From NCBI GenBank assembly GCA_020746105.1, contig CM036617.1, positions 34,997,898 through 35,061,897 of the forward strand: 64,000 nt of DNA, in the 5' to 3' direction. The stretch's first letter is position 1; the number at the start of each line of letters is the position of its first letter. The position numbers and the translations under genes are program-made. Below are positions 22,836-37,004 of the stretch, in pieces. The notes beneath the pieces were generated by a model, which worked only from the letters and a program-made list of their open reading frames with translations, made no database searches and had not been told where the DNA came from. Source of the DNA: Trogon surrucura (Eukaryota; Chordata; Aves; Trogoniformes; Trogonidae).

Positions 22836-25800
22836 TGCCCCTTTTTATTTTCCCAAGCTTGGGTCATTTGTGTTCCTTTCTATCTACAGCCTCCTTGTTT
22901 TCTTGTCTCTTATACAAAGCACATTGCCCACCAGAGCAAAATATTTGGCTTTCAGCTTTATGGCATTCATGTACTGATGCACTCACAGTATAAAACAGTG
23001 TAAGTGGAAAGAGTTTATAACAGCCATTACTTTTCTAACTCTTTAAACTATTTCACACTTCATTTGGAAAGCTCCCCTGTGGTAGATGGCTGGTGCCGGC
23101 TCGAGGAAAAACTGAAGGGCAGAGCCCTGCAAAAAACATTATTGGTGAATGGCAGTTCTTATGTTTTTTCAGTTTTAGAAATAAACTTTTTTTAGCAACC
23201 TGAAAGAAAGTAGAAGAAAGATTCTTCTGATCTATAACCTGGAAGCATTGAAGTGTCATTGAGTAGTGCTAGTTGGATGAGGAGAGTTACACACAGTACT
23301 CAGAATTTAAGATTGCCGACATGGTGTTCTCTGTATTGCTGATCACTCAAATTGTAAGCTATCTTTGCAGATTTTCTATGGCTGAATTGCATGTTTCTCG
23401 TGTTTGAAATGTTTCTATATCTACCTATTTATTTGCATTGTCATATAGGTATTTGTCTTCCCGCTGCTTTGGTATTTAATGTCTATCTGTTTGAAAAATC
23501 ATAGGAGGTTGCTTTTTGGTTTTATTTCAATACAGATACATTCTTTTATTGGATTATAATTTTCTTACTCTGATTAATATCTGTTCAGTCTCTGTAATTA
23601 GTCAATACATTCCCATTTTCTGTGGAGAAAATAAACCAAAAAAAGTCTCATCAAGATTAATATGATCTATAAAGGTAGAAGACAAATTGTTTCTCTTTTT
23701 TGAAGAGCTGTAACCTGGGTAAGATGTTCCCCCACATATCCCTCTAGTGACTTCTGTATTATTATTTATAAAACAACGCTACCTCAAAGACAGGCTTAAG
23801 TCATATAACAATAAGAATCGTTATTAGGGGACCTATAAAGTTAAATTCTTTATCATCTTTTCTGGTTGTGGATTTTGAAGAACTTGTATATTGGTATAAA
23901 GTACAAAAAGTCTGCACACCACTGATAGCTTCAAATCTTCACGTTTCCTTAATTGCTACCCGGATAAGTAGGATAATTTGCTCCAGACTTACAGCTACTG
24001 TAGCAACTCAGAAACTGACTGGAATATTAAATTGGAAGGCTGTAGTGGGTTTTATAGGCTTTACTGGATCGGAGGTTTTGTCTGAACAAAGAAATGACAT
24101 GCGGTATCCTGCAAGCTGGCTGAAAGGACAAGATGAAAGCTGGTAGTGGGTTTTTGCATTAACTTTCTTTCCTTCCAAAAAAACAAACTCAAGGAGACAA
24201 GGAGAGCTAGGTGCAGATTTTAATTTTAGCCTTAGAACTGGTAGAGCAGGTAAGTCTCAGGCAACAGGTCATCTGGCTCCTCTCCCACTGTAGGCTTGAA
24301 AAACAAGGACCAGTTCATATCCTGACCCATCCCACAAGTGGGTTACCACATGCTCACTCTTCCTCCTTCCTGATCTCAGTAACCAAAGCTACACTATCTT
24401 TTCAGACACCAAGGTGAACACTATCAAATTAGATAAAATCACTCTGCAACCCCCCCTTTTTTTTTTTGGTATGTTAACTTGTATGAAAATCAGGCATGTA
24501 ATGTAAGCATCAGGTAAAAGACAACCGCAGGCTGGTATCCTGTTCTTCCTTTCCCTCCCCACTGGAGACTTGACATCCTTGTTTTATTTTAACTTTGTTT
24601 TTCTTTATTGCAAAAACATGAAAACCAAATTGCCTTTAAGTAAGGACTTTTTTAAACACAGTGACTCTTAAACTGCTTTTTGGAAAACAGAACAGAGTTT
24701 TTCCCTGACATAGGAGGTGCCGTGTCACTTCTACCTCTTTCATAAACTGAATGACCTTCGCTGTATTTCGTGTGCTTTCCTTCTGACCTTCTGGATAATG
24801 ACCATGGCCAGTTGTCAGGAGAGTGGCCTCCTCCTCACATCCCAGACTCAAAGCTGTCCAGCCAAAAAGCAGAAGGAAACAAAGGAAATGATTCACGTCA
24901 GAAGGGCTGGTTTTGGTATTGTGATTTCTGATACATGTGCAAATGTGCAGTGGCCCATGCTTTCAGTTCCTAATTTAAAAAAAAAAAAACAAAACCTGAA
25001 GTCATCAAATACATCAGACTATACAGAAACTCTTCTGCCCTCTAGTGAATTGAAGCAGTGGGATCTGAGAAACACTTCTTTTTTGGTGAGAGTGGGAAAT
25101 ACAGGGTCTTGCAACTCACAATTCCAGCCATTTCTTGCAACGGGAAGGGAGTGTAAAAAGTACTTAACAACCTTAATAACCTAACAACTGTATGAACTTG
25201 ATAGAAATATGATCTTAATATCTGAGTCAGCCAAGGAAAACTATTAAAAAAATTCTTGAAAGTGGTAAACTGTACAGCAGCTTGTCAAAGGCAGTTTGGG
25301 ATAAATTGGAAAAGCTACTACTCAGTCAAAGAAAGAAAAATCTGAAAAACCATCAGTGATGGGGAATGTTAGGCCATAAGCAAGATGGGTTGTCAAAACT
25401 TCTTTTAAGTAAGTGTTGTAGTCGTGCTGCCGTGAGTGCTGGAGAAGCATTGCTGCTCTCTTAGCTTCTGCCTTTGAGGGTCTCGGATTTAGTGGAGAGG
25501 TGAAGAACAGTCTCAGGGGCAACAGAGTAAGCTGGCAGGAAGGGAAAGTATCATGTTAAATGGCCCCATTAAAGCTCACAGCTCTATCTTTACCAGTTTA
25601 ATCTCATAAATTAATCCACATCCTCCTAGAATAAGTCTTCAAAGAGAAAGAGGTAATTGGGTATAAATACTTTCCTTCTCAAACCTTGAGTTACAGTGAT
25701 ACAGCAGCAGGCAGCTTTTTGCACTTTGATCTCTTTGCATGATTTTCATTCCCCTTTTGTGCCTTAGTGGCGGGTCTCCTCTCACTATTTTTTCACAGCC

Positions 25801-26908
25801 AGCTGTGTTCTCTCTGCTTCCCAGCTTGTCCTCCAGCCACCCCCTGCAGCCCTACCTTCTTTTAAGAGGCTCAGCCTTCACCTCACATTATTCTTTGTTT
25901 TCTGTTTGTTTTTTTTCCTTCCCCACAATTAAGTCAGATGAAATATTTGGGCCCACATGTGCAGATAAAACCCTGCTGAGTGCTTGTTTTAATACATGGA
26001 GCCAACTGCTGCTTAGTGCATTTCTGGTAAAGCTCTACCCACTGGCTCAGCTTCCGCTGAGCAGCAGCAGTGTAAACTCGTAACGCAATACACTGTGTAG
26101 ATAAACCCCTTTGTTTTCTCCAAGTGGAACTGACATGTTTTCATCACTCTTTGGATCACCTCAAGTCCCTAATACACTCAGAACCCTGTCCTGCTTCTTT
26201 GCTGTCGTGTTAGATTGATAGCTCCTTGAGATAACAACTGCATTTTGAATTAAGTCTAGCAAAACAGGGCTTTTGACCTGATTCAGTGAGTTGCACCTTA
26301 GGCATGACAGCAAGATAAATATGCCCAAAGAATTCTCGGTGCCTGACACACACAAGGCTGACAAGGAAACTGAGGCTTCAGCTGAGAGCAAGTCACCTGG
26401 GTCCATCACAAATAATATGATTTTGCACACTCCTTGGACCACTCTTGGGCAGGCTTCCTAAATCTGTGAGGTGTTTGGTGCCCTCAGGGTATGGGTTGGG
26501 ATTACCAGCAGCACTGCTTTTCCCAGTAGACAGTGGTCTTCCTCTGTGCTTGAGCAAGCTGTGGAAGTAGTTGTCTGCTGCATGGAGCGTTTTTGATTCA
26601 AGGAAGTGATTTGATTTGAAATGGCTGAGTTTTGAGGTCAGCAGTCTGGAGTGAGACTTGAATCAAGAAAAGTGAAGGCTATGCTATAAGTTTCTGAAAA
26701 TGCCATCCTTGGTATTTGCAGCCAACTTCAAATATTTCTAGAGTATTAACTGAAAAAGGCCTGAAGAGTTGAGTGAAAATAAATACCAGTTTTATTATGA
26801 AGTTATTTGCTACAACAGCAGAAAGCTGACCTTGCTGATGAAGAAACCCCTCTTCTAGTCCTGGTTTTCTCTAGACAGAAAAAATAAGAGTGTTTTCTTT
26901 CATTTTAG
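22836..26908. other. Distal intron 1 of EPSTI1
   Basis: AT-rich intronic sequence. It contains a TATAAATA at about 25660 and several short reading frames, none resembling a known protein. A-runs and T-runs are present (24461-24469, 24978-24990). No exon is supported between the satellite and 26909. Confidence 0.4.
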
Positions 26909-26967
26909 CGTTGGCCCCTATGTCTTGATAACTCCAAACAAAACCAGAAGAAATCAGTTGCAGCAAA
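26909..26967 (+). CDS. EPSTI1: EPSTI1 exon 2
   Basis: The acceptor CATTTTAG precedes 26909 and the donor GTAAGT follows 26967. The 59-bp exon enters with one base of a split codon, encodes VGPYVLITPNKTRRNQLQQ, and ends with one base (A). That A combines with TT of exon 3 to make Ile. This is the first conserved block of vertebrate EPSTI1 (human has AYTLIAPN then RRNE followed by IQRIA, from memory). Residues are about 65-83 if the proposed exon 1 is right. The basic KTRR patch continues into the helical region. Confidence 0.9.
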
Positions 26968-28923
26968 GTAAGTTGAGTTGTGTAATATGGTAGTACATTG
27001 TTTCTACTTGAACAAGTTTAGGGGTTTGTGTGCTTTATTGCCCTTGCAGCTTTTATTCTCATTTTTATGTTGCTTTTGTATGTGTAACTGTGACAGTAAA
27101 GTCAGTGCTATGAGCATTCTGCATCATTGTGTAGGCTTTTCACATGACTAAACTTCATACAGAGTAAGTCTTGTTCAGGAAAAGGTTTTTCATAATTTCA
27201 GTACTGGAGCTGTTCAAACTGGGTTTATAAAACTCAGCTGGAATTAGCTCCCACTTTTATAAGATAGAATTCAGATTGAAGAACCCAACTTCAGACATTC
27301 TCTGGGTTAGTGGGAGGAAGAAAACTCTAAATAAGGAATGTTTTTGAGTGTTTGTCATATAGAGACTAAAGCAACTAGAACTACATTTGGTTCTTGAATT
27401 TCCATTTCAGGACTGTAGGTGGCTCCTTTAATGAAGTTGGAAAAGATCATTTCAGATGGAAAATATTTGTGGGTATAAGTTCACCTTTGCTGGGCTGGTG
27501 AAAGTAGCTAAAGAGGAACACCCTGAAGTTATACCAGAAAGATTAAGAATGTGTTAAAAAACTTTCATTGGCAAAGTTCCAGCAAGAGTCAGTCATGAAA
27601 TAAATTCTGTACTTAGAGGTGACCAAGCACTGCAGTTCTATGCTCCCAGCTGTTTATTTGTGCGAGATATGAAAACCAAAGGAGTGTCAGCACTCCTCAC
27701 ATTTTGAGCCCTCAAGTAAACAGTGCAATTAAATCCTTTCCTCTCAAACATTGTGAGTTTGGCTGAAATGCTTCAGCAGCAGGCTGGTGGAGACTTGGGT
27801 TTCCTTTAGTTATAAGAAAGAAAATGGACTTCTGAACCAACCCATAATTTTCTGGATGGGGGAGTAAAAACAGATGATCTTGGTAAAGCTAACTCTGACA
27901 CTAACAGCAAAGGTGGTGCTGCTCTAATAAAGATGTGTTTTGTGCCACCAGTGTCCAAGATCTGAAGCATGCCCCGTGTTTCTACCTTGAATAGTGGCAG
28001 AATGAGGACCTCACTGAATCCAGTCTCTACCTAAGAGCTTGTTTTAAAGGTGAAATAGCAAGCTGGTGTATCTTGGGCCCTCCTGAGCCTCTTTAGAGAC
28101 TTGCCCAGAAACTGCTTTAATCTTGTTAGAGGAGAGCTGCTCTTAGCATCTGATAGCCATAGCCTCCCACTAGAAAATATGGTGCATGCTGGTTTTAGTA
28201 AGAGTGAAATGAGCTGAAGTACTACTGTAAAACTTGCCATAGGCTTTTTGAGCCTTGCTATTGAAAGGAATTGTTGGGTTTTTTCCACTGTCATTTGATT
28301 TGAGAGAGTGGTTTAATCAACCAGCCATTCTAGAACATATGGCTGGTGCTGTATTGGCTAGATTTCCACTGGCTACAATGGGAACTTGCCACCTGTCTCA
28401 CGTGTGGACACCTATATTGAACTGTCTTAATCTGAAGCTGAATCATGCATTCTTCTGTTTTATTTAGTGAGCATGTGTTTGGGAGGGAAATTTACTTATT
28501 CTTCATTTCCCTACTGAGGTGTGTCACAGCACAAACATTTCCCTCCATGCAGCACTAAAATCTTAATGTAACAGCTTCTGCTTTACCTGCAGGAGTAAAT
28601 ACTGTGGCATTTACCTACATGTTCCCAGGGTTTAAAAAGCAGTCTATTAGCAGTCCCTTAGGAGTTTTTTGTTTTGCTTTTGGGGTTGAGTCCTAGGGTT
28701 TGCTCACCATAGAGTTTTGAGTTAGGCAAAATGTTCGCCTTCTTAGCTGATCACTGCAGTGACTATGTAACCTCCTGGGGGGTGTCTGCACCCCTTGATA
28801 TCAAGCTTATCAGTTCCTGGATGTGTCTTCAGGGTTACATACAATTAGCAATACTGCCTGCTTTTTATTTTCTACTATTGCCTCTAACTTCCATATGCTT
28901 GTTTCTTTTTTGCACCTGCTCAG
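26968..28923 (+). other. EPSTI1 intron 2, no element recognised
   Basis: About 2.0 kb of AT-rich sequence. I see no CR1 or LTR sequence and no additional exon. Confidence 0.5.
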
Positions 28924-29007
28924 TTGCTAAGAAAGAGCTGGATGACCTGGAGCGGTGGAAGGAACAGCACAGACCGGGGCCAATTAAGTTGGTTCCACAG
29001 AGACTGG
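28924..29007 (+). CDS. EPSTI1: EPSTI1 exon 3
   Basis: The acceptor CACCTGCTCAG precedes the exon, and the donor GTAAGA follows 29007. The 84-bp exon starts with two bases of the split Ile codon. It encodes AKKELDDLERWKEQHRPGP and then IKLVPQRL, and ends with the first base of a Gly codon. The LExWKEQxRxxPxxLVPxRLGG pattern is the best-conserved stretch of EPSTI1 and identifies the gene. Residues are about 84-112. The Trp and the Pro-containing end separate this short helix from the long coiled coil that follows. Confidence 0.95.
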
Positions 29008-32000
29008 GTAAGACATGTAAATCAGCTGTTATGAATTGCAAAATTTTGTCTTCCAGGAGATGAGAAATTTTTCACCTTTTTTTCACAGGCTACTTATTAA
29101 AGTGATTCAGTGTCAATAAGGGCTAACACGAGCCTACCATATGTGCTCTGTGCATTTTGATAGTCATGGCAAAAAAGATGTTTCTGAAACAAAAAAGCGC
29201 ATACATTGTCACTCAAGAAATCCATCAAGATCATTGTAGAAAATCTATACTAACATTTGGGAAAACCAGGTGGATTATCGCTCCTACTGGTGACATTCTC
29301 TGTCGTTGATGTCTCTGAGGGAGCATGTGGATGGACAGCATGTGTCAGAGACTCTCCAGTTCACAGAATCGGAATCCTAGGGGTTGGAAGGGACATAAAA
29401 ATCATCTAGTCCAACCTCCCTGCCAAAGCAGGATCTCCTAGATTAGGTCACACAGAAACGCATCCAGGCGGGTTTTGAATGTCTCCAGAAAACTCCTCTG
29501 TGTTAGGAGCTAGCCCATGTCCTTTCCTGACTGCTGGCCCTTGAAGAGGCAAAAATGATCCCTGCAGCTTCAGTTATTTGCAGTTTAAATTTCCTCTTTT
29601 TTTCCTAGACAGGTAAGAGAAACCATAGGAGATATTTTCAATTGCAACCACTATAAAATTTTAAATTTAGTGTTATTTGGGGGTTAGTTAAAAAAGAGAA
29701 AAGGCAAAAAAACCCCAGCCAACCCACCCCTAATCTTGTAGAAAGAGTAAGACTGCAACTTGTGCTGAAGTAAGAGGAAGGTTATTAGAAGTGCATTTCA
29801 AGTACCAGTCTTCAGACCTATCTTGTTTTAGTATCTTTCTTTAATGTCTTTGGCACAAAAGTTAGGAGAGAGCTGAAGAAACTTGCTAACAAGACAAAGC
29901 TTGAAAACATCATCTGTATAGAACATGATGATGATATTGCGCAGCAAAAATACAATGACCTTGAAGAGCTACACTAATAGAAGTGGGACAAAATTCATTC
30001 TGACAGAGTGAATGATAATAATGATGACTTTATTAGTTTTGTGAATCTAGAACTGTTCTTCCTTCTCTTGGCTGTCATAGGAAAATCTGAGGTGCACAGT
30101 ACAGGCCATTGCCTCCCTTGACCTGGGAACTAAGTTCTTTCTTTCCCGTATTACACAAGCTCAGTTTGGGGTGGTGTACTACATAGAAAAACAGATACCA
30201 GGTAGGAGATGGAGGAACTGACTCCAACCCAGGTTTATGTCTCTGAGGGGGCACACACTTGGCATTTTTGTGGTCAAGGTGATACTGCTCCTGCATGTTT
30301 GTTTTGCCATGCAGCATGGCTCACAGTTGCTTGCTGTGGTGAACCTACATTTGTAGGTTGGTGCAGTGCCCAGTTGTGTGGCCAGACATGATTTTCATGA
30401 GTTCATACATACTAGCTTCTTCTTGACTGTGAGAAGATCCTAGAAGACATGCTTGTGTCCTGAGAGGATCACAAAGCTTTTTGCTAAAGAAAACAGAAAG
30501 TTGACTTGTGCTGTCCATCTAGAATGTGTGCAGGCTGGCTCCGTAACTGGGGGCATGGTGGGAAACCCATGGTGACTCAATGTGGGGAACTTTAGCCTCT
30601 TCTGGTTCCAGTGCATTAAAAAAAATCTCTTGGGAAAGAAGCAAATTAAGAGAAAGGAAAAAAAGCCAGAAAAAAACTGAAAGAATTCAAGGTTATGTGA
30701 GGATCTCCAGTCACTGCCCAGCTGCCACTTAGAAAGACCCCTGGAGACTGAGACATGCTGTGTCAATGCTTCTGAAAAGAGGCAAGGTGCAAAAATTATT
30801 AGATCTCATAATTCCCACAGGAAAAAAATTGGAACAGAAGAGAGCTCAAGGAAGGAGAAAAAAGTACAAGTGGCGTCTCCAATTTCACAACTGTAGGTAT
30901 TCATTAAGGTAAAAATGTATCCTATGTTATTTTCTCAGAGTGATTTTAAGAGACTACACATCTAGTCTAAGTCACCAGAGAATTCTTAAAGTTGAAGTTT
31001 CTTAACGGTCAGGCTTTCCATAGGGAAATAAGTATACTGTTCTTCATCTGTAATATTTGACTGCCAAACATTCAGGTACTATGGAGGGATGAGAACAATG
31101 AATGATGCAAGTTCCACCCTCCTGCATAAGCAATGACTGGAGCCTGGTAAATGCAGTGGCCTCTTTTTTTTGATCATATTCTATAAAGCAAGTCATGGCA
31201 TACTCTGACTTCTGTGAAACATTTGACACATTATGGCCAAGTCAACTTAAATAAATTAAACCTGACTGAAAGGCTATAAGTAGTGGGTAATAATGATCAG
31301 AAAAATACTGGTTTAGAGCCAATGTCCAGCAGTATACGCAGAAAAGTGCAGCAAACAAAAGTTGCCAGTAAAGAGCTAGAAAAAAGAAAAAAGTCAAGCA
31401 TTCAAAAAGTATCACAACATATTTTAGTAGCAATTTTATTTCCCAGACCTTTAGAGGAGACAGACTACAATGCCATCTGTGTACTTATTGCTACTGTAAG
31501 CTTGTTGCTTTTATACTGTATGGCCAGTGTTTCTTGAGAACTTGATCTTATGGAGTTATTTGTGTGAATAGAAATGTTGCCACATTTAAGAAATTGATCT
31601 TCCATTCACTGAACCTCGCAAAAGCACCTAAAGATTAGTTACCTTCCATTAGTAAGCACAGAAAGCTTCTTTTAGTGAAGAGTGATCCTTCTTCAAACAT
31701 CTAGTATAGTTGTCTTACATTTCAGGCACTTCAGGTGGCACAGATTGATCCAGCTGCTTCTGTAGAATTAACAGTCACCTAGTGGGGAACTTCTCAGAAA
31801 AAAACTGTGTGCAAATACATTCCTCATCCTCAGAATGGGGTGGGAACTGCTGTCGTTTTTTGTAACTGAGAAAATGAATTACTGGCTTTCCCAAAGCAAG
31901 AAAATACTTCAGAAAAATACTAGAGCAGAATATTTGTTTGCTTGTGGGCTGGTTGTTTGTTTGTTTGTTTTTTAGCTGAAGGCTGAACATTATGGCCAGA

Positions 32001-32626
32001 GCTTTAAATGTTCTTAAAAGAGAGCCCGTGCCTTTGGAAAGGGCACCTTCTGCTACCTAGATATGGATATGAGGTCTGTGGGAAAAGGCTTTGATTTCCA
32101 TTTCAGAGAGCGGATTCTTCCTTGAGCCCTAAGATGTTACTTAGAAGATGTTCGAATGATAGCATCCCATTAGAGCTGCAGACTCCAAGCTCCTAAATTT
32201 GATAAAAGAGAAATTTTTGACAATAAAATTTCTGATTCTGTATGTCGGTGTGTGGCAAACTGAGCAAAGCGGGTGAAAGCTGGATCTGAAAATGAAGACT
32301 CACCTGCAAAGCGTCACTGATTTTCTGAAAATGGAATAGTTCCTTGGTAAACTGATCATATACTACAGAGCATATTTGCTGGTAGAGTGCATGATACAGT
32401 GGATGTTCTGTAAATAACAAGCTTGTACTTTTGAGGGATGGATAAAATGGTCGAACAGACCTGTCCTCTTTAATGTTAGACAGCTACAATAATTATGAAA
32501 AATTTCCTGTATATGAGTACATCCAATCTGTTATATTGGTTTGCTCTGAAATAACTGGCATTTGAACTTAAAATGCTCATGAAAAATGCAATTTATAAGT
32601 GTTGTGTTGTGTGTGGTTTTTTTAAG
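29008..32626 (+). other. EPSTI1 intron 3
   Basis: About 3.6 kb containing one short CR1 (29363-29495) and a (TTTG)n stretch near 31953-31970. Otherwise no recognised features. Confidence 0.5.
29363..29495 (-). mobile_element. Short CR1 LINE 3' fragment
   Basis: Reads CACAGAATCGGAATCCTAGG, then GGTTGGAAGGGACATAAAAA and TCATCTAGTCCAACCTCCCTG. It ends in CGCATCCAGGCGGGTTTTGAA. It is the 3' end of a CR1 in minus orientation, truncated after about 130 bp. Confidence 0.9.
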
Positions 32627-32700
32627 GTGGGAAGGAATCAGAGTACCAAGCAAGGCAAAACCAGCAAATGATGCTCATGCAGTCTAAATACCAACAAAAG
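32627..32700 (+). CDS. EPSTI1: EPSTI1 exon 4
   Basis: The acceptor TTTTTTAAG precedes the exon, and the donor GTCAGG follows 32700. The 74-bp exon completes the Gly codon and encodes GKESEYQARQNQQMMLMQSK then YQQK. LMQSKYxQK is a hallmark of EPSTI1, following the RLGG at the exon 3-4 junction. It is polar and Gln-rich and begins the continuous coiled coil. Residues are about 112-136. The exon ends in phase 0. Confidence 0.94.
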
Positions 32701-33330
32701 GTCAGGAAGAATAAATTTTTTTTGTTTATTTCAAGAACATGAAAAAGAATTTTTCATTACATGTTTCTTATGGCTATAAAATGAACTCAGAGTTGCTTGA
32801 CAAAAGAAAGTGATGAATCCTGAAGGAAGCAACAGAAAATTAGAAACAAATGTTCTGCACCAAAGGAAATGAGAAATCCAGCTATAAATATGTGGCATCC
32901 CATATCACAGATCATATCTAAAAGGATAACCAGTACAGTTGTAAAGCCACTTACATGCTTCGCTGTACTTTCTTGCATGCTGCCTGGCTTCGACTGATCA
33001 ATGTACCAACCAGCCAGTGCTTATGTAGAAATGTTGTACCTGTTATAAAAAGTATAAATACTTGCAAGTTATGAATCAGCTGTGTGATTCCTTGCATGGA
33101 TGCCCATTTATCAGTCCTAGATTTCTTAGTCTTCAGAAAGACAATAGTGGAGCAGATCGTGCACAACCTGCTTTATTCGGTGCTATATTTAAACTAAAAA
33201 AATCTGGAAACTTTCCTCAAACACACTTTAGGTATAGAAAACGTGCAGTACAGGAGTCAAGCCAAGTTACCTTATCTGTTCTTTGTATGCAAACATATGT
33301 AAAATAATTTTCTATGTTTACGTTTTACAG

Positions 33331-33414
33331 CAAAAGAGAGAAGAATATGTAAAAGCAAAAAAGGCAGCTGAAGAAGCTGAAATTCTGAAAAAGAAAGCAA
33401 TTCAGAGAGAAAAG
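33331..33414 (+). CDS. EPSTI1: EPSTI1 exon 5
   Basis: The acceptor TTTTACAG precedes the exon, and the donor GTAAAC follows 33414. The 84-bp exon, phase 0 at both ends, encodes QKREEYVKAKKAAEEAEILK then KKAIQREK. AEEAE and AIQREK are conserved in vertebrate EPSTI1. High Lys/Glu content with few helix breakers indicates a coiled coil (residues about 137-164). Its length and phases equal those of exon 8, to which it appears related by duplication. It follows exon 4 after only 630 bp, the shortest intron here. Confidence 0.94.
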
Positions 33415-36400
33415 GTAAACGTGGTTACTACGGAGTTGGAGCCATAAAACAGTGTTCATGTCTTGATGATTGATTTTGCTGAACTACATGGAACAGGCTA
33501 AATAAATTGATAGCCCCAGATGGCATCAGAAGTTAGGAAATCTAGTCCTACTTTTTGTAGCTCCCTGAAGGATGTCCAGCCTAGTGGTTTTTTGGGCTTG
33601 AGCATTCCTTTGGCTCTTCAGAAACTTCAATCTTTCATTTACATCCATCCTGAAGCATTAGCAGAAAGGGAGAACACCAGGGTCAGGATTAATTTTGTGT
33701 ATATAGGTTATATGGTTCACTTTGGCATGAATTTTCTCTGTAAAATTGGATTGTGGCAGATGGCACAAATTATGTAAAGGTCAGTGTAGTCTACCTGCAT
33801 TGTGCTGAGCACACCCTGAAATTCAGATGCCCCTCCAGCCCTTCTGGAGCTTGCAGATCCAGTATTGTGAAAAAGATCACATTTCCTCCTAATATTCAGC
33901 ATATATTGACACCAAAGACAGCTTGCCTTCAAATCTTTGGTTTTATTTCGCATGCGTTTGGTTTTTTCTAGCTACTCACACAAAGCATTTTCTCATCCTG
34001 TGTACTGAATAAACCGTTGTAAAAGTTCATTCATGTCCCTTGGTGGAAACCAGCTAGCACTTGCTTGAGGATATAACATGAAATTTAAATGAAAAAAAGT
34101 GAAGAGGAGGAACATGATACTGATGTGCACAGCACTAATGAGAGAAAGGCAGATTTCAGGTTCGCAAGTTGTGTCTTCACAACAGCAAAAATTATATTCT
34201 GTGTAAAAGCTGAATGTCCAGGGTTAATTAAAAAAAATCATTGCTACTGAATGGCATACAAGGGCATGCATAAACAAAAATAGCCTTAATTGCCTGTAAG
34301 AAAGGGTAGTCTATTCCCAGTCTTTCAGCAGCTAGCATTACTTTTTGAGGATAAGCCCGTATATAAGAACTCACAGGGGCAATGAATATTTTTCATGTGA
34401 AAATGTCATTAGCAGTTACCAGCATATGTATAGCTCCAAAAGCAGTGATGGTGTCAATGGTAGAAAGGGGATTAATTATACTCTATTCAACTGTTAAATA
34501 TATGTTGTTCGCCCGTGGGCATTGGACAAGAAAAATGTTGCAAGACTGCTATAATTTATAGTTACACCTAGAAAATATATTGATGTATCAGTTTTGTTTT
34601 CATGGTCTTTAATTTCCTTACCATCGCTCCCACAGATTATAAAATCTTTATAGATGTTGTAGATAGTAAAACTGTAACTATCAGTTTCTTCTAAAAGAGA
34701 ATATAATATCATGGCAAACATCTTTGCCAAACAGACTGTTTAATTTGAATAAATAAACGTATACCCACAAAGCAAGCAAACAAAACAGAGGAGCATGAAA
34801 GGGAACTCTTAATTTGAATTTGTTTATTCGGATTGTCTTCCACAATAGGAATTGAGCTGATGAAGATTTCTACTTGGAAGATATTTACATATAAAAAAAT
34901 CTACTCTGTGTTTAAGAAAAGCATGCTGGAAAGACAATAAAAGGTGTTGATTTGGATATCTCACCCTGCCTACAGGTGAAAGGCTCCTGGGAGCTGAGAA
35001 TGAGAGGAAAAGGATCTGAAAGAACTGATACTGTATGAACAATGTTGGGTCCTCGTTACCACAGGAGAGAAACTTTCTTTCCTAGAGTGATAGATTTGTA
35101 GACAACTGCACCTGCAGGGCATGCTGAGAGCATGTCTTTCTGCAAATTCACAAGCCATCTTCTTTTCTTGCTGGCCAGTCCTTCTTTTGCTCAAGGTTAT
35201 TATTCATTCAATAAAAACCAAATTGTCTGACAGTCTGAAAGGAGACAATGGCTAACCAGTTTTATCAGCAGGGGCCCTGAGACTTTCACAGCTGGAGACC
35301 TACTTTGCCAACAGACGTGAATGGTGAAGCCATACAGACTAATATGCAATAACTAGAATGAGTTCTGGTACCTCAGCTCAGTTCTTCCTTGATTGTAAGG
35401 ATGATGTACTGTAAGCAAGTGCTGCTTACAAGTGTCAGATCTGTTTATGTTAATGCTTTAATGCTGGTTTTGCAGAGAAAAGCAGTATTCACTCTCCCCT
35501 TATCTTTGTGACCAAGAGAAAACCGGATGTCTGCCAAAGCAGTACCCAGTTATGGAAGGTCTGCCTTACCATCCGTGCGAGTCCGTCTGCCTGTTTCTTG
35601 CATTTGTTAATTAACCATGGGTTTTGGTGCTGAGGTACCAATGCTCTTGGCATCTACCTTATCTCTCTCCAGCTCCCAGAGTGAAGAAAGATGGATCCTC
35701 CTTCCTCAGTCTGTGTTCCACTGGACCAGTTTCTGTGAACTGATGCTTTGGTCTCCTTTTTTAGCAGTGAATGGGACCGGGCACCTCACATGCTCCGTGT
35801 TAGGCAGCTTGTCCTGGGACTGCTTTGATTTGTTCTTGGGATAACCCTGTGCTGCCTGAGTTTAGATATTCTTCTAAGCTAGTGATCTCTGAGCGTTTGT
35901 TGAAATAATTTTGGAGAGACTTTGTAACATTAGCGTGGGAGTCCCTATTTCCGTATTCACCCCTAGTCCTGAGATGTGTATCTAATCTGCAGAAAGTGAG
36001 GGGAGTACACAGAAAGTAGTGTTATTATTTGCTCCTTAGTAGCAGGCATCCACAGTTGGGTATCTTTTGTGCAGCCCTTCACATCACAGAATTTGACCAG
36101 ACCAAACCATAACTTCCTTTGTCTCTTTTGGGTGAAAGGACTGTCAAATTCCCAAGAAAATAAACAAGTGACTGATATTTAACTTCTTGGTTTTTTAAGC
36201 TTTCTGCATTTGTGCTGTACACATAACAGCATAACTTCAGTGCACTGGATATTTCTGTTTCCTTTTATTCAAATTATTCAATCTCTGTTCCTGTTACCCT
36301 GCCTGTAGCCTTTCCCTGCATATTCTAAATCTTGACTAAGTATGAAAATATTCAAAAGATTTGAAGTTAAAAGGTTCAGTATAATTCTACTGTGTGTAGC

Positions 36401-37004
36401 TTTCTTTTGCTCTTACATTACATAGTAACAGTCGTGTCATCTTTAGAATCTGTCCTATTTAGAATAAACTGTAATCTCATTTTATTCTTTATCAAATCAT
36501 GTGCTCCTTAATTTGACTGTGTTAATCAGCACGAATGGCCTTTTTCGGGAATTTGTTAAAACTGGGCTCTTTATAGACCTTCTGCTAATGCTTTTCAACA
36601 TGTTTACCTTCAACGTCGCAGCTGTTCCACTCTTGGCTTTGTTTTTGAAGATAGTGCCAAATGTGGAGTGCTTTGGCAATGTCTACTGATAGACTGTCAT
36701 TAGTTAGAGAAAGTCCCAGTCCCATTGTCCGTCACTTGTATGCATCCTAAGCAAGGGTTCCAGGGGTCTCCAGAATAGAAAGCAGTCACAGCAGCCACAA
36801 GTAAATAATTTCAATATAGTGGAATTTTCTTCAAGCACCATTCTGGTGGTAGAATAGCTCACAGGGAATTTTCTTCTCTTTTCTCTAGTGGGATAGGGGG
36901 GATGATGTTGAAGGATTGTGTTTATCAAAGTTAATAGCACTGTGGGTTTTTTTAGCTAGGAGCTAGGCCACAACTCTGGTGAGCTTTGGATTTAAACTTT
37001 AAGG
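33415..37004 (+). other. EPSTI1 intron 5, left part
   Basis: Intronic sequence without recognised repeats or exons. Reading frames of up to 85 codons have no family resemblance. Confidence 0.45.

Noticed and set aside
25640-25760. TATAAATA near 25660 as an alternative EPSTI1 promoter close to exon 2
   Set aside because: The following frame (from 25739) has no resemblance to EPSTI1 and no suitable donor. A lone TATA-like octamer is common in AT-rich DNA.
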